A stretch of DNA of 64,000 nt from Tamarix chinensis. Lineage: Eukaryota > Streptophyta > Magnoliopsida > Caryophyllales > Tamaricaceae. Under the pieces are notes generated by a model, which saw nothing but the letters and a program-made list of their open reading frames with translations, made no database searches and was not told the DNA's origin. A program made the position numbers and the translations under genes. The DNA is taken from assembly GCA_030549775.1 (NCBI GenBank), contig CM060174.1, positions 96,054,132 to 96,118,131 of the forward strand. The letters run 5' to 3'. Below are positions 23,665 to 36,333 of this stretch, piece by piece (within the stretch, counting starts at the first letter, position 1; each line of letters opens with the position of its first letter).

Positions 23665-24533
23665 TGTAACATCCTCAAAATTTATTACTGAAAAATTTTA
23701 TTTTTAAAATTTATAAACGAAAGCAAATATGGTAAATTTTGGGGATGCTACTATCACACTTAGTACCGGAACAATTTTCCTCCACCGTCCTGAATACCAA
23801 GTGTTAAGGCTGAAAACATACTTTACACAATACAAAGATACAATTATAGAACATAGTAGCGCAATAGTTATATTACAAGAAATACAATCCACTAATAGTT
23901 GTAGCCTAATAAAGTCATTAAAAAAGAAAGTATAAGAGTTTTAAGAAAAACCCTAAAATCTTCCGAATAGTCTTAAACTCTTAACCCAAGAGTAAGTCTT
24001 GAATAACATTTGTGAACTAACTTGCAAAGACTACTACCCATTGAATAAGTAAGGGTATAAAAAAAGGAATCCTTTAGTACTATAGTACTGAGTAACTCTT
24101 TTATATAGGGCTAATATGTAAGGCCCGCATATAACACATTAGTTTCCGCATCAAACACATAAACATGCAATTCTACATATATAAACTGAAATTCAATAAT
24201 CATTCAAATGGCTACATGCAACAGGATTATATGTCACATAGACTCATTCACTTAGAAATAACATAACTTACCAAGGGAGCATCCAAGCGATGCTCTTTGT
24301 AGTATAATTAGAAAGTCAACATCATACTCAACCATGCACACCATCCACTCAACTCCAAGGCAGGCCTATAGGCCCATCAGTATAATACCAAACTCAATCC
24401 ATCCTAGTAGGCACCAAGGCTGATACTATATCACATAAGTAGGTCATAATACTTCATTTATTATCATCTAGACTCAAGCCATTAGTTTAGATATTCATCA
24501 TCTCTTGAATTATATCCACATAGGCTCAAGGAT

Positions 24534-24740
24534 CCCACTATTCTCACTAGTGGACCGGTACATATAATACAACCCAAAGTAGCATGTTTCTGGCCACTAT
24601 TATAATCGATGAACCGATAAATATAATACAAACCAGAGTAATATGCTTCTGGCCAATATTATAACCATTGGACCCATCGTACATATGATATAATCCAGGG
24701 TAGAATGGTCCTAACCACCATTATAACTAGCAGGCCGGTA
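24534..24740. repeat. Hairpin-unit array in element B (4 units)
   Basis: Four diverged copies of the CCACTATTAT...GG(T/A)CCGG unit near 24535, 24593, 24645 and 24715, in the same relative position as in A and C. Pairing arms are less well kept than in A and C. Confidence 0.7.
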
Positions 24741-27700
24741 CATATAATCCATATGGTCTTGACTAAGTGGTGTTCTATTAATGTCTTTTCAATTAATTAT
24801 TACACAATTCCATTTTATTGAATCAAGGGGGAGATGAAGAACTCGGAGACATAAAGGTACACTTGTCATACTGGTGCATAAAACACCATAGTATTCTACC
24901 AATTATCAACTTAGGACGTAAAGATACCCTAGTCATACTAGTACACAAAGGCACACAGTACCCTACCAATAAGGAAACCTAATCTATAAGTATACATGCC
25001 CCCTAATTAGGTCAGTAGAGATACATAGAGTAAGATGTAAGATCTGGCTGGGATATTAAGGCACACTAGCAAAATCCAAAAATAATCGCGGGTTAAACCA
25101 TATATTTTGGGTAGTAAACACTAAAGAGCCATAATTTTCGATCTCAAGGTCTTTTACTTTAAGTATTAGTGTTTTAATTAAGGTGACTATGAGAGCACAT
25201 ATTAATCACATACTTAATCATTTTTATTTGTTTCCAATATCATGAAGTAGCCAGAATGAGGATTATTGTTAATATCACCATAAGTAGTCCACTAAGGCCA
25301 TCCTAGGCTCCAACACTCATACTTAGACACTTTAGACTAAAATAACCAAAATGTCCCAAGGCTAAGGCTATCTCTTTATTATCAACTTACATCAAAAATT
25401 CCATTTTAATTCATCCATATGCCATGAAAAGAATAGCACACCATAATTATACTGTTGATTATGAAGTTAAGCTACCTAACACACCAAACAACCATTTTAC
25501 AATTAAAACCCTAACATGCACTTCTAGAACAACTAATACACATTCTCATACATAATAAACAATTAATGCACTCCTTGAATTTTAATGAAAAATAAAATCA
25601 TAACATACCCTAATTTACTAAGTTACCCGCATATTCATTAGCATATTTATCATAGCACAATCCAAAATTACCAAAATAATCCTAGACCCTAAAATGTCTA
25701 TAGTCATGCTCCTTCATTAGCATATTCATCATAGCACACTCAAAAATTACCAAAATAATGCTAGAACCTAAACTATTTATAGTCATGCTTGAAATGGTGA
25801 TATTAAGGCAATAACCTATATTATTATATTTAACATCAATTTATACTTACCCTATATATTTATTAGACAAATCGCCATATTATATGTACATTTACTAAAA
25901 TGTCTCTAGACTATATTTTATTGAATATCATGCTCAAATAAGTGATACTAAGATAGTAAACTACTATTTATCATATTTAACATCAATTTATACTCACCAT
26001 GTTTGTTTATTAGACTAATCACCATTTTACATGCAAAATTATCAAAATATCTCTAGACCATATTTTATTGATCATTATACAAAATTACCACTTATCATGC
26101 ATATTTGTTAAGTTAACTCCCATTGCACATATAAAATGAATAAAATTCCCATAGGTCATAAAATGTTAATATTAATGCCCAGCCATACATTACTAACACC
26201 ATGAACCCCTATAATCAAACTTAGCACCAATTACCTCTTACCATGCATATTTATTAAGTTAACTTCAATTACATATGAAAAAGTTACTAAAATGCCCATA
26301 GGACATAAATATGAATAACCATGCCCAACCATGCATTACTAACACCACAAACGCCTAGTAGTACACTTAGCACCAATTATTACTTATTATGTAAATTTAT
26401 TTAGGTAACCCCATTGCACATGTAAAATTATAAAAATACCCTAGACCATATATTATTGATTATCATGATGGAACATGTATTTTCAATGCCACAAACCCAT
26501 ACTATCATTTTTGCCCCACATAAAAATTAGTATGCATTTTTATTAAGATTAACACCATCATATATTAAAATTACCAAAATAACCCTATGCCCTAAAATAT
26601 TAATCTTCCTACTAACGCATGCATTTATAATACACCAAAATCCTATCTCCATTCTTGTCAACATATATAATACATTACTTATCCCAATTAAGGTTAAATA
26701 TCATGATGTGTCCAAATAACCAAATTGTCCCTAGGGCTCATATTAGTATTATTTTGACTACAAGTGTCCATACTCACTTAGCATAGCATGTATATATACA
26801 TAACACTCATCATCAACATTGAATCCTTTCTTAATTACCCTTTCATATATATCACATTTTATATAAGATAAAAATGCTTTTCTTTCTATTTTTCAAGATA
26901 ACATTAATAATCATGGAATTGCTAGTAACAAATCATGTGTACATAAATCACATACCAAAAACCCTAATGTGCTAACATATGATAATCCATACATCTTAGT
27001 GGGTTTAATGGTTACCTTATTTATAACAAAAATCAAAATTAACAGACATCTTGGTTTATAATGCTCCGTTTAATAAAATTTCGTACCTAAAATCATATCA
27101 CAAGTGAAATATTAATATTATATAAATAAAAGAATAATTTTTATTAAAATATGTATTAAATATATAATAATACTAAATTATCTTATACCTTAATATTGGC
27201 TAAAATATACCAAAATCACATGACACAACTCACGCTACCCATGCAATATGGAAAAAATGGAAAGGAAAAGGAAGGAGGCTCGGAGGCTTGAGTAAGGCTT
27301 GAGGGAGGTGATGGAGGGGTGTTGGTGGTGGTTTTTGGGTGTAGAGGTGAGGTAGGAGGTGGGTGGCGGTTGGAGGTCGTGGTGTGGTAACTTAGAGGTG
27401 GTGGAGACGGTGGCTGTTGATGTAGGAGAATAGTGCAGAGAAGGGAGGAAGAGGTGGAAGATATGAAAAGAAGAAGAGAAAGGAAAAGAGGAAAGGTAGG
27501 TGGTGTAGGGGGGATGTTAGGGTGGTGCCAAGTAGTGGAGGGGAGGCTACGATGGTAGCATAAGGGAGGAGAAAAGGTGGCTAAGGGTGGTGGGTACAAG
27601 GGGAGTCGAAGGGAAGAAGGAGAAAAAAAGGGAGGGGGTATGGTGCAGGGTGGCTAGTGCTAGTTTCTCTAGGTAATGCAGGGAGGAGGTAGGGTGTAGA

Positions 27701-27775
27701 AGAAAGTGGTGTGGTGGCTGGTTGAGTGGTGGAGATGGCAAAGAGGGATGTCGAAGGATAAATAGGGGAGAAAAG

Positions 27776-29573
27776 TGGTGCGACCGTAGCCGGCACACAA
27801 TTTAAACCCTCTTGTTGTCACTTGTAGCACTGGTAAATAAGGGTATCGTTCTAAACCGGGGATTGAGAGGGCTCACCTCTAATTAACTAGCTTGAAAATA
27901 AAACTAAAACTAAAAATAAAAATCCTAAATAACACAGAATAAATAAATAAGAAAAATATAAATGGGGTTTTATCAATAATAATAAAAGGAGTAAATAAAA
28001 TAAAATAAACTAATAATGAAAATAATGGAAATTAATGGGAAACTAGCAGATAGGAGAAATATGTTAGGGAAATAAAAATCCACCACTAGATTAGGTTGAA
28101 AATATAATATTTATTTCTAAGTCATCTTTTAATCGTGAGAAAGAGATCGACCAAGTTGCACACCAAACGCAGGTCCATACACCTTATATTACTTCCCTTA
28201 ATTAATTAATACGACCACGTGCCTATATTAACCCTATTAAATACTAGCAGTATAGCAGCTACAAGCGGCTCCTATATTTAACTAGATTTAAAGCATTAAG
28301 TGTAAGTGGAAGGCTGTCAATCTAAGTACCCAGACTAGTACAAAACGTATGTCTAGCTGTATTTCCTATCCTTGACCCACACGTATCGGAACGTTTTACC
28401 ACTTCGGTTAGAATCACAAAACGATTAGGTGAAATGTTATCTAACCTAGCTGCAATTTATACACATAAATTCTAGTATATTTAGATGGCCACCTCGCAGG
28501 CAAATAATCCTACATACTGTCACTTATGAGGAACCAGAACAAGGCATGCACCAAATAAACTACACTTGACAGAATTATATATATAAACGATAGCAATTAA
28601 TATAGAGTCAAGAAACATTCTCACGAAACAAAGAAAATAAAATTATAATTTAAATTCTAATCCAGGGTTTCAATTCATTCCCTAACAATAAATAATCAGC
28701 CACTCATAATTAAAGAATTAATTACACAGAAATATATATCTAAAATATAAATTAAAAATAAGAGAAAGAAATAACCGGAATTAATTTTGAATTAAAGATT
28801 AAGAATTTATTTAGATAAAAATTAATTTTATCTGAAATAAATTCTACCGGATATAAATTTCCTCCTTATTTTCTTCCTTCTGTGCCTTGATTTCCGTGTA
28901 AAAATTCTTTTCTTTTTTTCTTTTTTCTCCCGGCTGACAGGGCTGACACGGGCTGACGAAGGCGCTGTCGTGCGTCGTCCGTTGGCCTCGGTTTTCGTGC
29001 GGCTGCTTTTTCCTTCGCGTGGCGTGTGCTGAAGGCTCTCCCGAGCCTCTCCCGAGCCTATAAAGGCTCTGCCGCCTTTTCTCTCTGCCGTGCCACTCCC
29101 CTTCTCTCTACGCTCGCCCTTCTCTCCCGTCTCGATTTGTCAGAGCCTGACGGCTCTGTCCCGCTCTCCTCTCTACGCCCTACTGCCGCAAGCTTTTTAT
29201 AATTTTCTGCGCCCCACGCCACGTCAGCCCTCGCCCGGCTGACTCTCCTTCTCCCGTGCGGCTCCGTTTGGTTTATTTTGTTACAGGCCTTTGGGCCTTC
29301 GGCCTTCGGCCGTTGGTCCAAAGGTCTTATTTCTTTTTTTTTAATTTTCTTTTATTTAAAAACAAAACCTGCAAAATAAAATTCAATAAATATTAATAAA
29401 TAATATTTATTCTAAATTTACATTAATTTATATCATTTTAGATCAAATAATAAAAATTATACAAATTTTACTACTTAAGCATAAAACAATAATTATTCCC
29501 CTATATTAGTTAAATAAACTACCAAAAACTAAGATTATAAGGGTATAAAATGTGTCAAAATACGAACTCATCA
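27776..29573 (-). mobile_element. Element E: TG...CA element nested in B (solo-LTR-like)
   Basis: 1,798 bp. On the minus strand it begins TGATGAGTTCGTATTTTGAC and ends TCGCACCA. AAAAG flanks both sides (27771-27775, 29574-29578), but in purine-rich DNA that match is weak. It interrupts the purine-rich block of B. It contains a GC-rich segment (28930-29330) with repeated GGCTGAC and GCCTTCGGCC phrases. The first ~280 bases (29573 down to about 29290) match 52698-52980 in the other orientation, showing a repeat family. No coding capacity seen. Confidence 0.65.
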
Positions 29574-29578
29574 AAAAG

Positions 29579-30290
29579 AAAGAGAAAAGAGAAGTGAGAA
29601 TTGAAGTACAAATATGGTGAGCTCAAGTGAGAGAATGGACATAGAAGAAGAAGAGAAGGAGAAGAAAAAGAAGAGGAGAGAGGGCGGCTTAATAATCATC
29701 TGAGGTAGGTGTGCAGGAGGGTGTAGATGGGCATATTAAGGTGTATAAAGATATGGATGGAAATGGAAGGAACGAAACATGGGGGAAGGGAAGTAGGGGT
29801 TGTAGGGCCAAAAATGGAAAAGAAAGGGACATGTAGGAGGTGTAGGCTGGCAGAGGTGGTGGGGATGGAGAGGAAGAAGGAGGGGAGGTGTGCGACAGGT
29901 GTTGGGGGTGTTTGGCTTGGGGTGGTTTAGGGGAAGAAAAAGAAGAAGGGAAATAGCCACATAAGGGAAGGAGAAGAAGGAAAAGAAAGTGGGCCGGCTG
30001 GCGCCGAGAAAAAAAAGAAGGAAGGAGAAGGGGTTGGGCTAGCCCAAGGGAATGAGATAAAGGAAAAAGAAGAAGAGGTCTCCTGGGCTGGCCTGGGTGG
30101 GGGAAGAAAAGAAGAAGAAAGGGGGAAGGGATGGCTTAGTAGGAAAAGGAGAGAAAGAAGAAGAAGGGATGGGATAGCCTAAGGAAGAAGGAAGAAAAGA
30201 AAAGAAAGAAAAGGAAAAAGGAAAAAAAAGGAAGGAAAAGAAAAAGGAGCAAAAGAAAAAAGAAAAATAGTTTTAGAGTTTGGATTAGAA
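29579..30290. repeat. Purine-rich block of element B, right part
   Basis: About 0.7 kb with the + strand almost wholly A and G (GAAGAAGAAG, GGAAAAGG). It is the continuation of the block at 27240-27770, split by element E. No gene. Confidence 0.8.
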
Positions 30291-30575
30291 ATTAGGCTAA
30301 ATTTAGCTAATATGAACAATATTAAATTAATTTATCCTAAAATTAAGATATTAATTTAATAAAATAATTTTAGTAAAATTATAGATTTGGGGATTTATTT
30401 AAATAAAAATAGTAGGATAAAATGATAAAAATAATTATAATAATTTATCAAATAATTCTATCTATTTTTATAAATCAAAGGTCCATAAAATAATTAAATC
30501 AATAATTTAAGATTAAATTATTCTGGATAAAGTGTTAAATACTTGATTTTTGGTTTAAAATTTTGGGGTGTTACA

Positions 30576-30870
30576 ATTACCATATTAAGTGTGAATAATT
30601 TATTACACTTTATATCGGTATGTCTTTTTTTCACACTAATTTTGTTTATTGTTTTCATCATACTATATATTTCTAATACTTAGGTTATGATACTTTATAT
30701 GTTTGTAGTTAAAATTGATAGAAAACACAATATTACCACCTATATTAAATCAACAGTATAGACATGTTGCTTCAAGCCTATCTAGATAGGATGAGCCTTA
30801 TCATAATCGTATTAAAATGTATCAGAATTTAATGGGTATGGGTGTCAACTAAGGAAAAAACTTAGGTTGA
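30576..30870 (+). pseudogene. MULE protein, extreme C-terminus, broken
   Basis: After element B the sequence reads ITILSVNNLLHF and, after a probable intron (about 30600-30715), LPPIYINQQYRHVASSL and NRIKMYQNLMGMGVN. That resembles the last segment of plant MULE/OTU-like proteins ('PLPPLxxxW...YxxRIxLY'). Short and damaged, but its position right after B and the matching frame support it. Confidence 0.55.
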
Positions 30871-31149
30871 TGATTTGTACTTAAATTCACATGTTTAGCA
30901 TTTAACTTTTTTGTACATTGGTTTATTGCATTCTCATAAGTATTTTGGTGCAGAACTTCATTTACTTTGGTACATAGCATTGCCTTAATTATTTTGTAAC
31001 ATGGTGTAAAGCCAATCATGGTGTAATGTGGAATTAAAATTAGCATACAAATAAATTATTTTGATAACATAGTCATACAAACTTTATTACAAAATTAAAA
31101 TGAAAGTATAAAGAAAAAAATCTACTACATATCATTAATAAGGGGTTCG
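30871..31149. other. AT-rich spacer, nothing recognised
   Basis: Between the MULE fossil and the plant mobile domain fossil. A short open frame on the minus strand shows no family resemblance. The right end of the MULE should lie here, but I see no clear inverted repeat. Confidence 0.5.
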
Positions 31150-33094
31150 CCGGCCTTCTCCTCTTCACTAAAGGACAGTTTGAGCCTACCCATGGCAAGG
31201 TAAACTTGCTTTATCATATCAAAACCTTCATCCTTGCCAATTCTACCCTTATTTTCTTCTTTTTACTAATCATGGATCCACCCATCAAGTCGTTATTTTT
31301 CTCTAGTCTTGTACTAATGTATGGGGTATCATTCAACCTTTCATCTACTAGTACAGGTTGGAATACTAGAAAGGTCTAAGAATGATACCGAGGAAGTTAT
31401 TCAACTGAGGGATCATGCTTATATGTTGACCAATGAAAATGAGAGCTGATTCCAGTCGATGGTGTGGCCAAACGCTCCAAAATGATGTATAAGTAGAGTC
31501 ATCTATCTTATTCTTCTTAATGTTTATACTCTAATAGAATCCATGTACTAAAATGATAGGAGGAGTTGAGATGATCTGGGGGTAGCAAAATTATAGAGCA
31601 ACTTGATCTGGCGTGTATGGCTCCATGACATCCATAAAGCACAAGCCACCTTGATATGCTAACTCAAGATGTTTCATACTCGATTCTTGGTCAAATGGTA
31701 ATAATTCAACCTATCGATGCATGTAAAACATATTAGGATATCAAATATGATAAAAATTCTACAATTGAAAACTACTTACAAAAAAGTATGTCACTCCTAC
31801 CAGTCCTTCAGAGAATCCAATTACCTCCTGTATTGAATTACGCCATCCATGGACTTAGGGGGATTTATTTTATGATTTATGTCCCACCTCATTGCTACAG
31901 CATCACATGATGGATTATACATATGAGAATAACTCCTCTGAAATCATGAGAAATACTTATAAATCCAATCATGTGCACAATTATAACATATGTATAACAC
32001 ATTTAAACTAAGAATTAAACAAATTTTGTTAAACCAAACAATGCAATAAATAATTACCTCTAGTAGTGTCATATAACCACCTATTTGCTTACATGCGGTT
32101 ATAAATGCTATCCCAAGTTGTTTATATAAATACGTTAAATTCCCAACTACACGAATCGATAGCTTAATGGATTTAAATCAACTACTAATCTGAACACTGA
32201 TAATGGGGCATGGTTGTTGGACTTGCTAAAAAAAAAGTGCACATGATGGAAGGTACCACATATAAAATCAGGCATAAGACTCATCATCCTCAACAAGGTC
32301 AACCTTAAGCTTATAAAAAATATCATCAAGTACAACTGTGCTTCCCTTCACAAAATCTAACCTAACCGTCAACTCGGGTTTACACCACATCTTGGTTAGA
32401 ATCTCCACCACATCACCATCAGTAGGAAAACACTCGTTGCTACACTCATAGACATGCTAATTAAGATCTATATTGTAAATCATGTTATGTAGAGTAATCG
32501 TCATATTACTGAATGAAAGGTGGAAGCTATTGGTCTTTGGGTGCCATCTTTCAACAAAAGCAGAGATGGGAAGAGCATTGTGATGGTGAAAGTATTTCAT
32601 ATATATTTTTTTTAGACCTGTGGTCTCGATGTAGTCATAGGTAATACCTATGCTAGCATTATCACCAAGTAGTCTTCTCAAGTTTTTCATCTTGGATTGA
32701 ACCCTCTTTACAAGACGTGGTTCTTGTAACAAATGAATATTAGAATAATAATTTACATGGTAAAAATATAGAAACTATTTGGTATAATAATAGAAACTAA
32801 CTTAGTATCATTCCATATGGTGTATGCCACATGACCCTTAAAATTGGTTAGAATATTATTAATGAGTAGGGCCCCACTAGTAGGTTCAATCAATCTACAA
32901 TCGTCATTTGATGCCGATGAGAATATAGAACCTACTGTGTAGGTAGACGTGCTAGTGCCAGCGAAAGCTCTCTCACTAGGATATTCATACTCCTCAAATT
33001 GAACATGATATGTGTTTGTAGTACGTGGATCTTTGTCATGCTTCATCATCGCTTGTGCTCTAGCACTAGCAGTACATATCCTCTTCACCATCAT
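31150..33094 (-). pseudogene. Plant mobile domain (PMD) protein fossil
   Basis: From 33094 down: INNILTNFKGHVAYTIWNDT, then ALPISAFVERWHPKTNSFHL and FSNMTITLHNMIYNIDL, which is the PMD signature ('ISALVERWRPETHTFHLPxGExTITLxDV'). Next come ALFFSKSNNHAPLSVFRLVV and, near 32040-32110, LGIAFITACKQIGGYMTLLE. Near 31800-31920 is AMRWDINHKINPPKSMDG. PMDs occur in transposons and in MAIN/MAIL-type host proteins. Stops and missing joins mark this as dead; some gaps may be introns. The part left of 31780 is only weakly supported. Confidence 0.65.
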
Positions 33095-33224
33095 AGTGGT
33101 AGCAGGAGTAACCTACCTCAGATTCTTTCCTCTTCCCCCCTCTATTAGCCATCTGCCAATTATAACACAAAAATAATTATTAAATGCTATGTATTATCTC
33201 ATTAATGATTTATTATTTAGTGTC

Positions 33225-33545
33225 AGGGTTAAGGGTTAAATGTTTAGAGGTTTTATGGTAAGAAGGTTTATGGTTTAGGCTTAGGGTTAGAAGGTTTATA
33301 GTTATATGGTTTAGGGTGAGGGTTAGAGGGTTTAGGGTTAGTGTGTTTAGGTTTAGTGTTAGGCTTTAGGGTTAGATGGTTATGGTTTAGGATTAGAGGG
33401 TTTAGCATTAGGGTTATGTTTAAATGCTAGAGGGTTTTTGGGTTTAGGATTATGGTTTAGGGTTTTGGGGTTAGGGTTAGAGGGTTTAGGCTTAGGGTTA
33501 GAGGTTTTAGGGTTACAGGAGAGGGTTTTAGGGATTTAGGGTTTT
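33225..33545. repeat. Degenerate telomere-like (TTTAGGG) repeat tract
   Basis: About 320 bp of irregular TTTAGGG, TTAGGGTTAG and GAGGGTTTAGG units on the + strand. It is an interstitial telomere-type tract, much decayed. It lies just upstream of the minus-strand PMD fossil. Confidence 0.8.
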
Positions 33546-33549
33546 CAAT

Positions 33550-33721
33550 GGGTGAGTTACCCATTTAAATAATTTTTAATGGGTGAACTACCTGATGTGG
33601 GTTATAGATGATGGGTAAGGTATCCTCTAAGGGAATTATTTGATAAGTAAGCTACCCATCGATTGGGACTCTTGATAGGTGAACTACCCGCTATCATATT
33701 TTTCTTATGGGTGAGTTACCC
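33550..33721. repeat. Cluster of GGGTGA-TACCC palindromes
   Basis: Six imperfect palindromes near 33550, 33581, 33613, 33642, 33674 and 33709. The best (33550-33562 and 33709-33721) read GGGTGAGTTACCC, with GGGT/ACCC arms. Spacing is about 30 bp. Directly follows the telomere-like tract. Function unknown. Confidence 0.7.
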
Positions 33722-36333
33722 GTATGGATGACCATACTTTTTCGAACTCAACCTTTATTATTATGATTCGTAGCTTAGAATTTAACCAAAACTTTACAAC
33801 CATTTTACTGATATAAGTTTGATCTATGTATGTAAACATTAATTTAATTCAAAAAACACCTAAAATCATAATAATGCAATAATTATATTTTGCATTTGCA
33901 ACTATTTTGAAAATGATAAAAATTAACAAAAAAATGATGAAATCTAGCATATTTTTAGATGTAGAATATATTGGATTGTTGATTTCAATATGATTCGATC
34001 AATTAATTAAAGATTTCGGAAGAATTTGAGAAGAGTTGAGATGAGGGAGAAGAGAGAGGAGAGAAAATTTGTTAGAGAAATAGGAGGGATGGAGAAATGA
34101 GAGGGGTAAAATTAAAAATGTTGAAAAAATTGGGGGTATATAAGCGTGTATTTAGTAAAATAAAGTGTGTAAGGAGAGGTGAGATTACAAATATTAGGTC
34201 TGCATAATTGATAAAATTCTAATCACTACTTAGCTTTAATTCTCTAACATAAAAATGGAGATTAAAGAAAGCTTTTATGCAACTAAAATTATCCATAGCT
34301 AATCTAAGGACCATGTTGATTAAAGCCAAATGCTATTGTTAATAAATAGTTCATTCCTAATGATGACTTCAAAATAGATGTAGCATTTGCACCTAACATT
34401 GTTGATAAATGCCAAATTGAGGTTCAAGATAAGTTGCTCTTAGACTCAACATAAGAAGTTATGACTAACAGTCTAGAAAAATATCTAATAACTAATTGTT
34501 CATCATTATCAGATTTATAACCTATATCTATAAATGTAATAAGAAATTATAGTCTAAAATGATCTTTTTATCCAAACATAGGGAACTATAATGAGTTGTA
34601 ATAACTTACAATTAAACTTTCTAAAATATAAGTAAGCAAACTACAAGGGACATTGGCTCTCCAAGCCCACTGATACAGGAATATCTTGTGATACTATTGA
34701 TAATGAGGAATTAACATATTTAATAATGAAACCAATCATCTAAGATATTTTTAATGATATTTCTACTATTATCAATTAAGAGACTTTAAGATATTCTTAC
34801 AAGTATGTTGCATATTTATAAGAGGATGATACTTAATATGTGAAGACACTTAAGAAATTTTCATGTACAAAACATTCTGAAACATTCAAGATATGGCATA
34901 AATAGAGTATAGGACCACAAGCACATGTAAAGACCTCATTTTTATAGTACTTATTGTAAACCCTGGGCTATCATATGTAATTTAGGGTTTTATGGCTTGT
35001 TATTTCATGTATATGTATTAGCTAGTTTAATGTTTATTATTTTGTTATTAATTTTATTTAACTAGGAATTATATTAGTTTTTTTTCAACTACAATCAACT
35101 AGTATTACAACTAATTGTTGCATGCATATTAATTAGAAATAATTAAGCCACCAACAACTAGTTTTGTTATGACGACGGATGAGTTGGTTCCAAATAGTTA
35201 GTTTATTTGTTAAATGGTGAATCCTTTGTTGTAATAGGTTGACATTAGTCTTATATATACTCATTGTTGCATTTTGTACATAAAAGAGTTTAATCAATTT
35301 GAGTGGTATTAAGCTAATTTTGGCTTATTTTTTCTTACATAAGATTTTACTTTTTCATAAAAATTGCTTGGAGTAATCCTATCTAGAAACCTTCTTTGAA
35401 TGTGCTATTGGAGAACCTTCAAAGTCGACACCCTTCTTGTGCTTGAAGATTCATTTGTTCATCGCCGTTTTTGTCAAATCAGGGCAACTTCACTTCTTAA
35501 ACCTTCCTTCTTTTGCCAAAGATCAATAAATTGATCCACTCTCGTGGCTTCACACCTTAAACCACATCACCCAAAATAAAAAATAATATAGATTTTTCAT
35601 TGTAAATTATATCACAAATTGAAACAAATATAGTGTGATCATATAGAAATTCCATAATTTGATCAATGTATAACCTAATTCAAGAAGAAAAAAAATTAGA
35701 GGTATAGCCTCATAAATAATTTATATCATTACTTCAATCACTTATTGAATATATTGACTAGAATCTACAAAAAATTGAAATAATATTAAGGCTTGCTGAA
35801 AAATGTAAACATCAATTTTTGTTGTGCTATTGAATCAATTTTTAAGTAATTAAAAAAATAGAATACAGAAAACTTATACCAATGCAATTTAAATCACTTA
35901 CCATACAAATTATGCAGAATTAATAGAAAATTGAACGCCAAACATTGAGAAGGTAACTTACCTAAAAATTTGAACAAGGAAAAAAATGGAGGGAGAGAGA
36001 TGAATGGAATTAAGAGAGTATAGAAGAAATTTTTTATTTTTGCCACAATTTTGTGAACTTAGTAGATATTAAAGACAAATAATTGGCTACTGGGTGTTGA
36101 CGGATAAATGAACATTGAAGTTAGTCTATTGTTGATCAATAATAATAATCAAACACAAAAAGGTAAAAAAAAGTTTATTGGCAAGGGAATCAAACCCCTA
36201 CCTTACATCAATAATTCTTATTGTGTTCTTATTCTTGACCATGTGTGTTGGTTTAATTTCAGATGACAATATACATACATATGCATATATAGTTCTTACC
36301 TATGTTTAAATGTAGGGAAAAAAAAGACACACC
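33722..36333. other. Non-coding region, possibly including a solo LTR
   Basis: 33990-34160 is GA-rich with a TATATAAG. 34200-34930 is AT-rich and unrecognised. 34950-35580 looks LTR-like: a TTATATATACTC TATA-type box near 35250, a following ATAAAAGAG and an AT/T-rich body, but no clean TG...CA ends or duplication were found. 35580-36330 shows no gene. Confidence 0.35.

Larger units (their letters stand above)
23665..30575. mobile_element. Element B: large non-coding TG...CA element of the A/C family
   Basis: 6,911 bp from TGTAACATCCTCAAAATT to AAAATTTTGGGGTGTTACA; about 5.1 kb when the nested element E is removed. Flanks ATCAT (23660-23664) and ATTAC (30576-30580) are a possible 5-bp duplication with two changes. 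The MULE reading (PNHSI|TILSVNN) resumes across it, which supports the ends. It shares with A and C the head (GTACCGGA..., ACCAAGTGTTAAGGCTGAAA), hairpin units (24534-24740), ACCAAAAT-type AT/C-rich middle, purine-rich block (27240-27770 and 29579-30280) and AT-rich tail. No protein domain found. Confidence 0.72.

Noticed and set aside
16575..30575. Elements A and B as the two LTRs of one retrotransposon with the MULE as its interior
   Set aside because: Each has its own short flanking duplication, and the MULE protein reads continuously through both sites, so they are separate insertions. There is also no primer-binding site or polyprotein between them.
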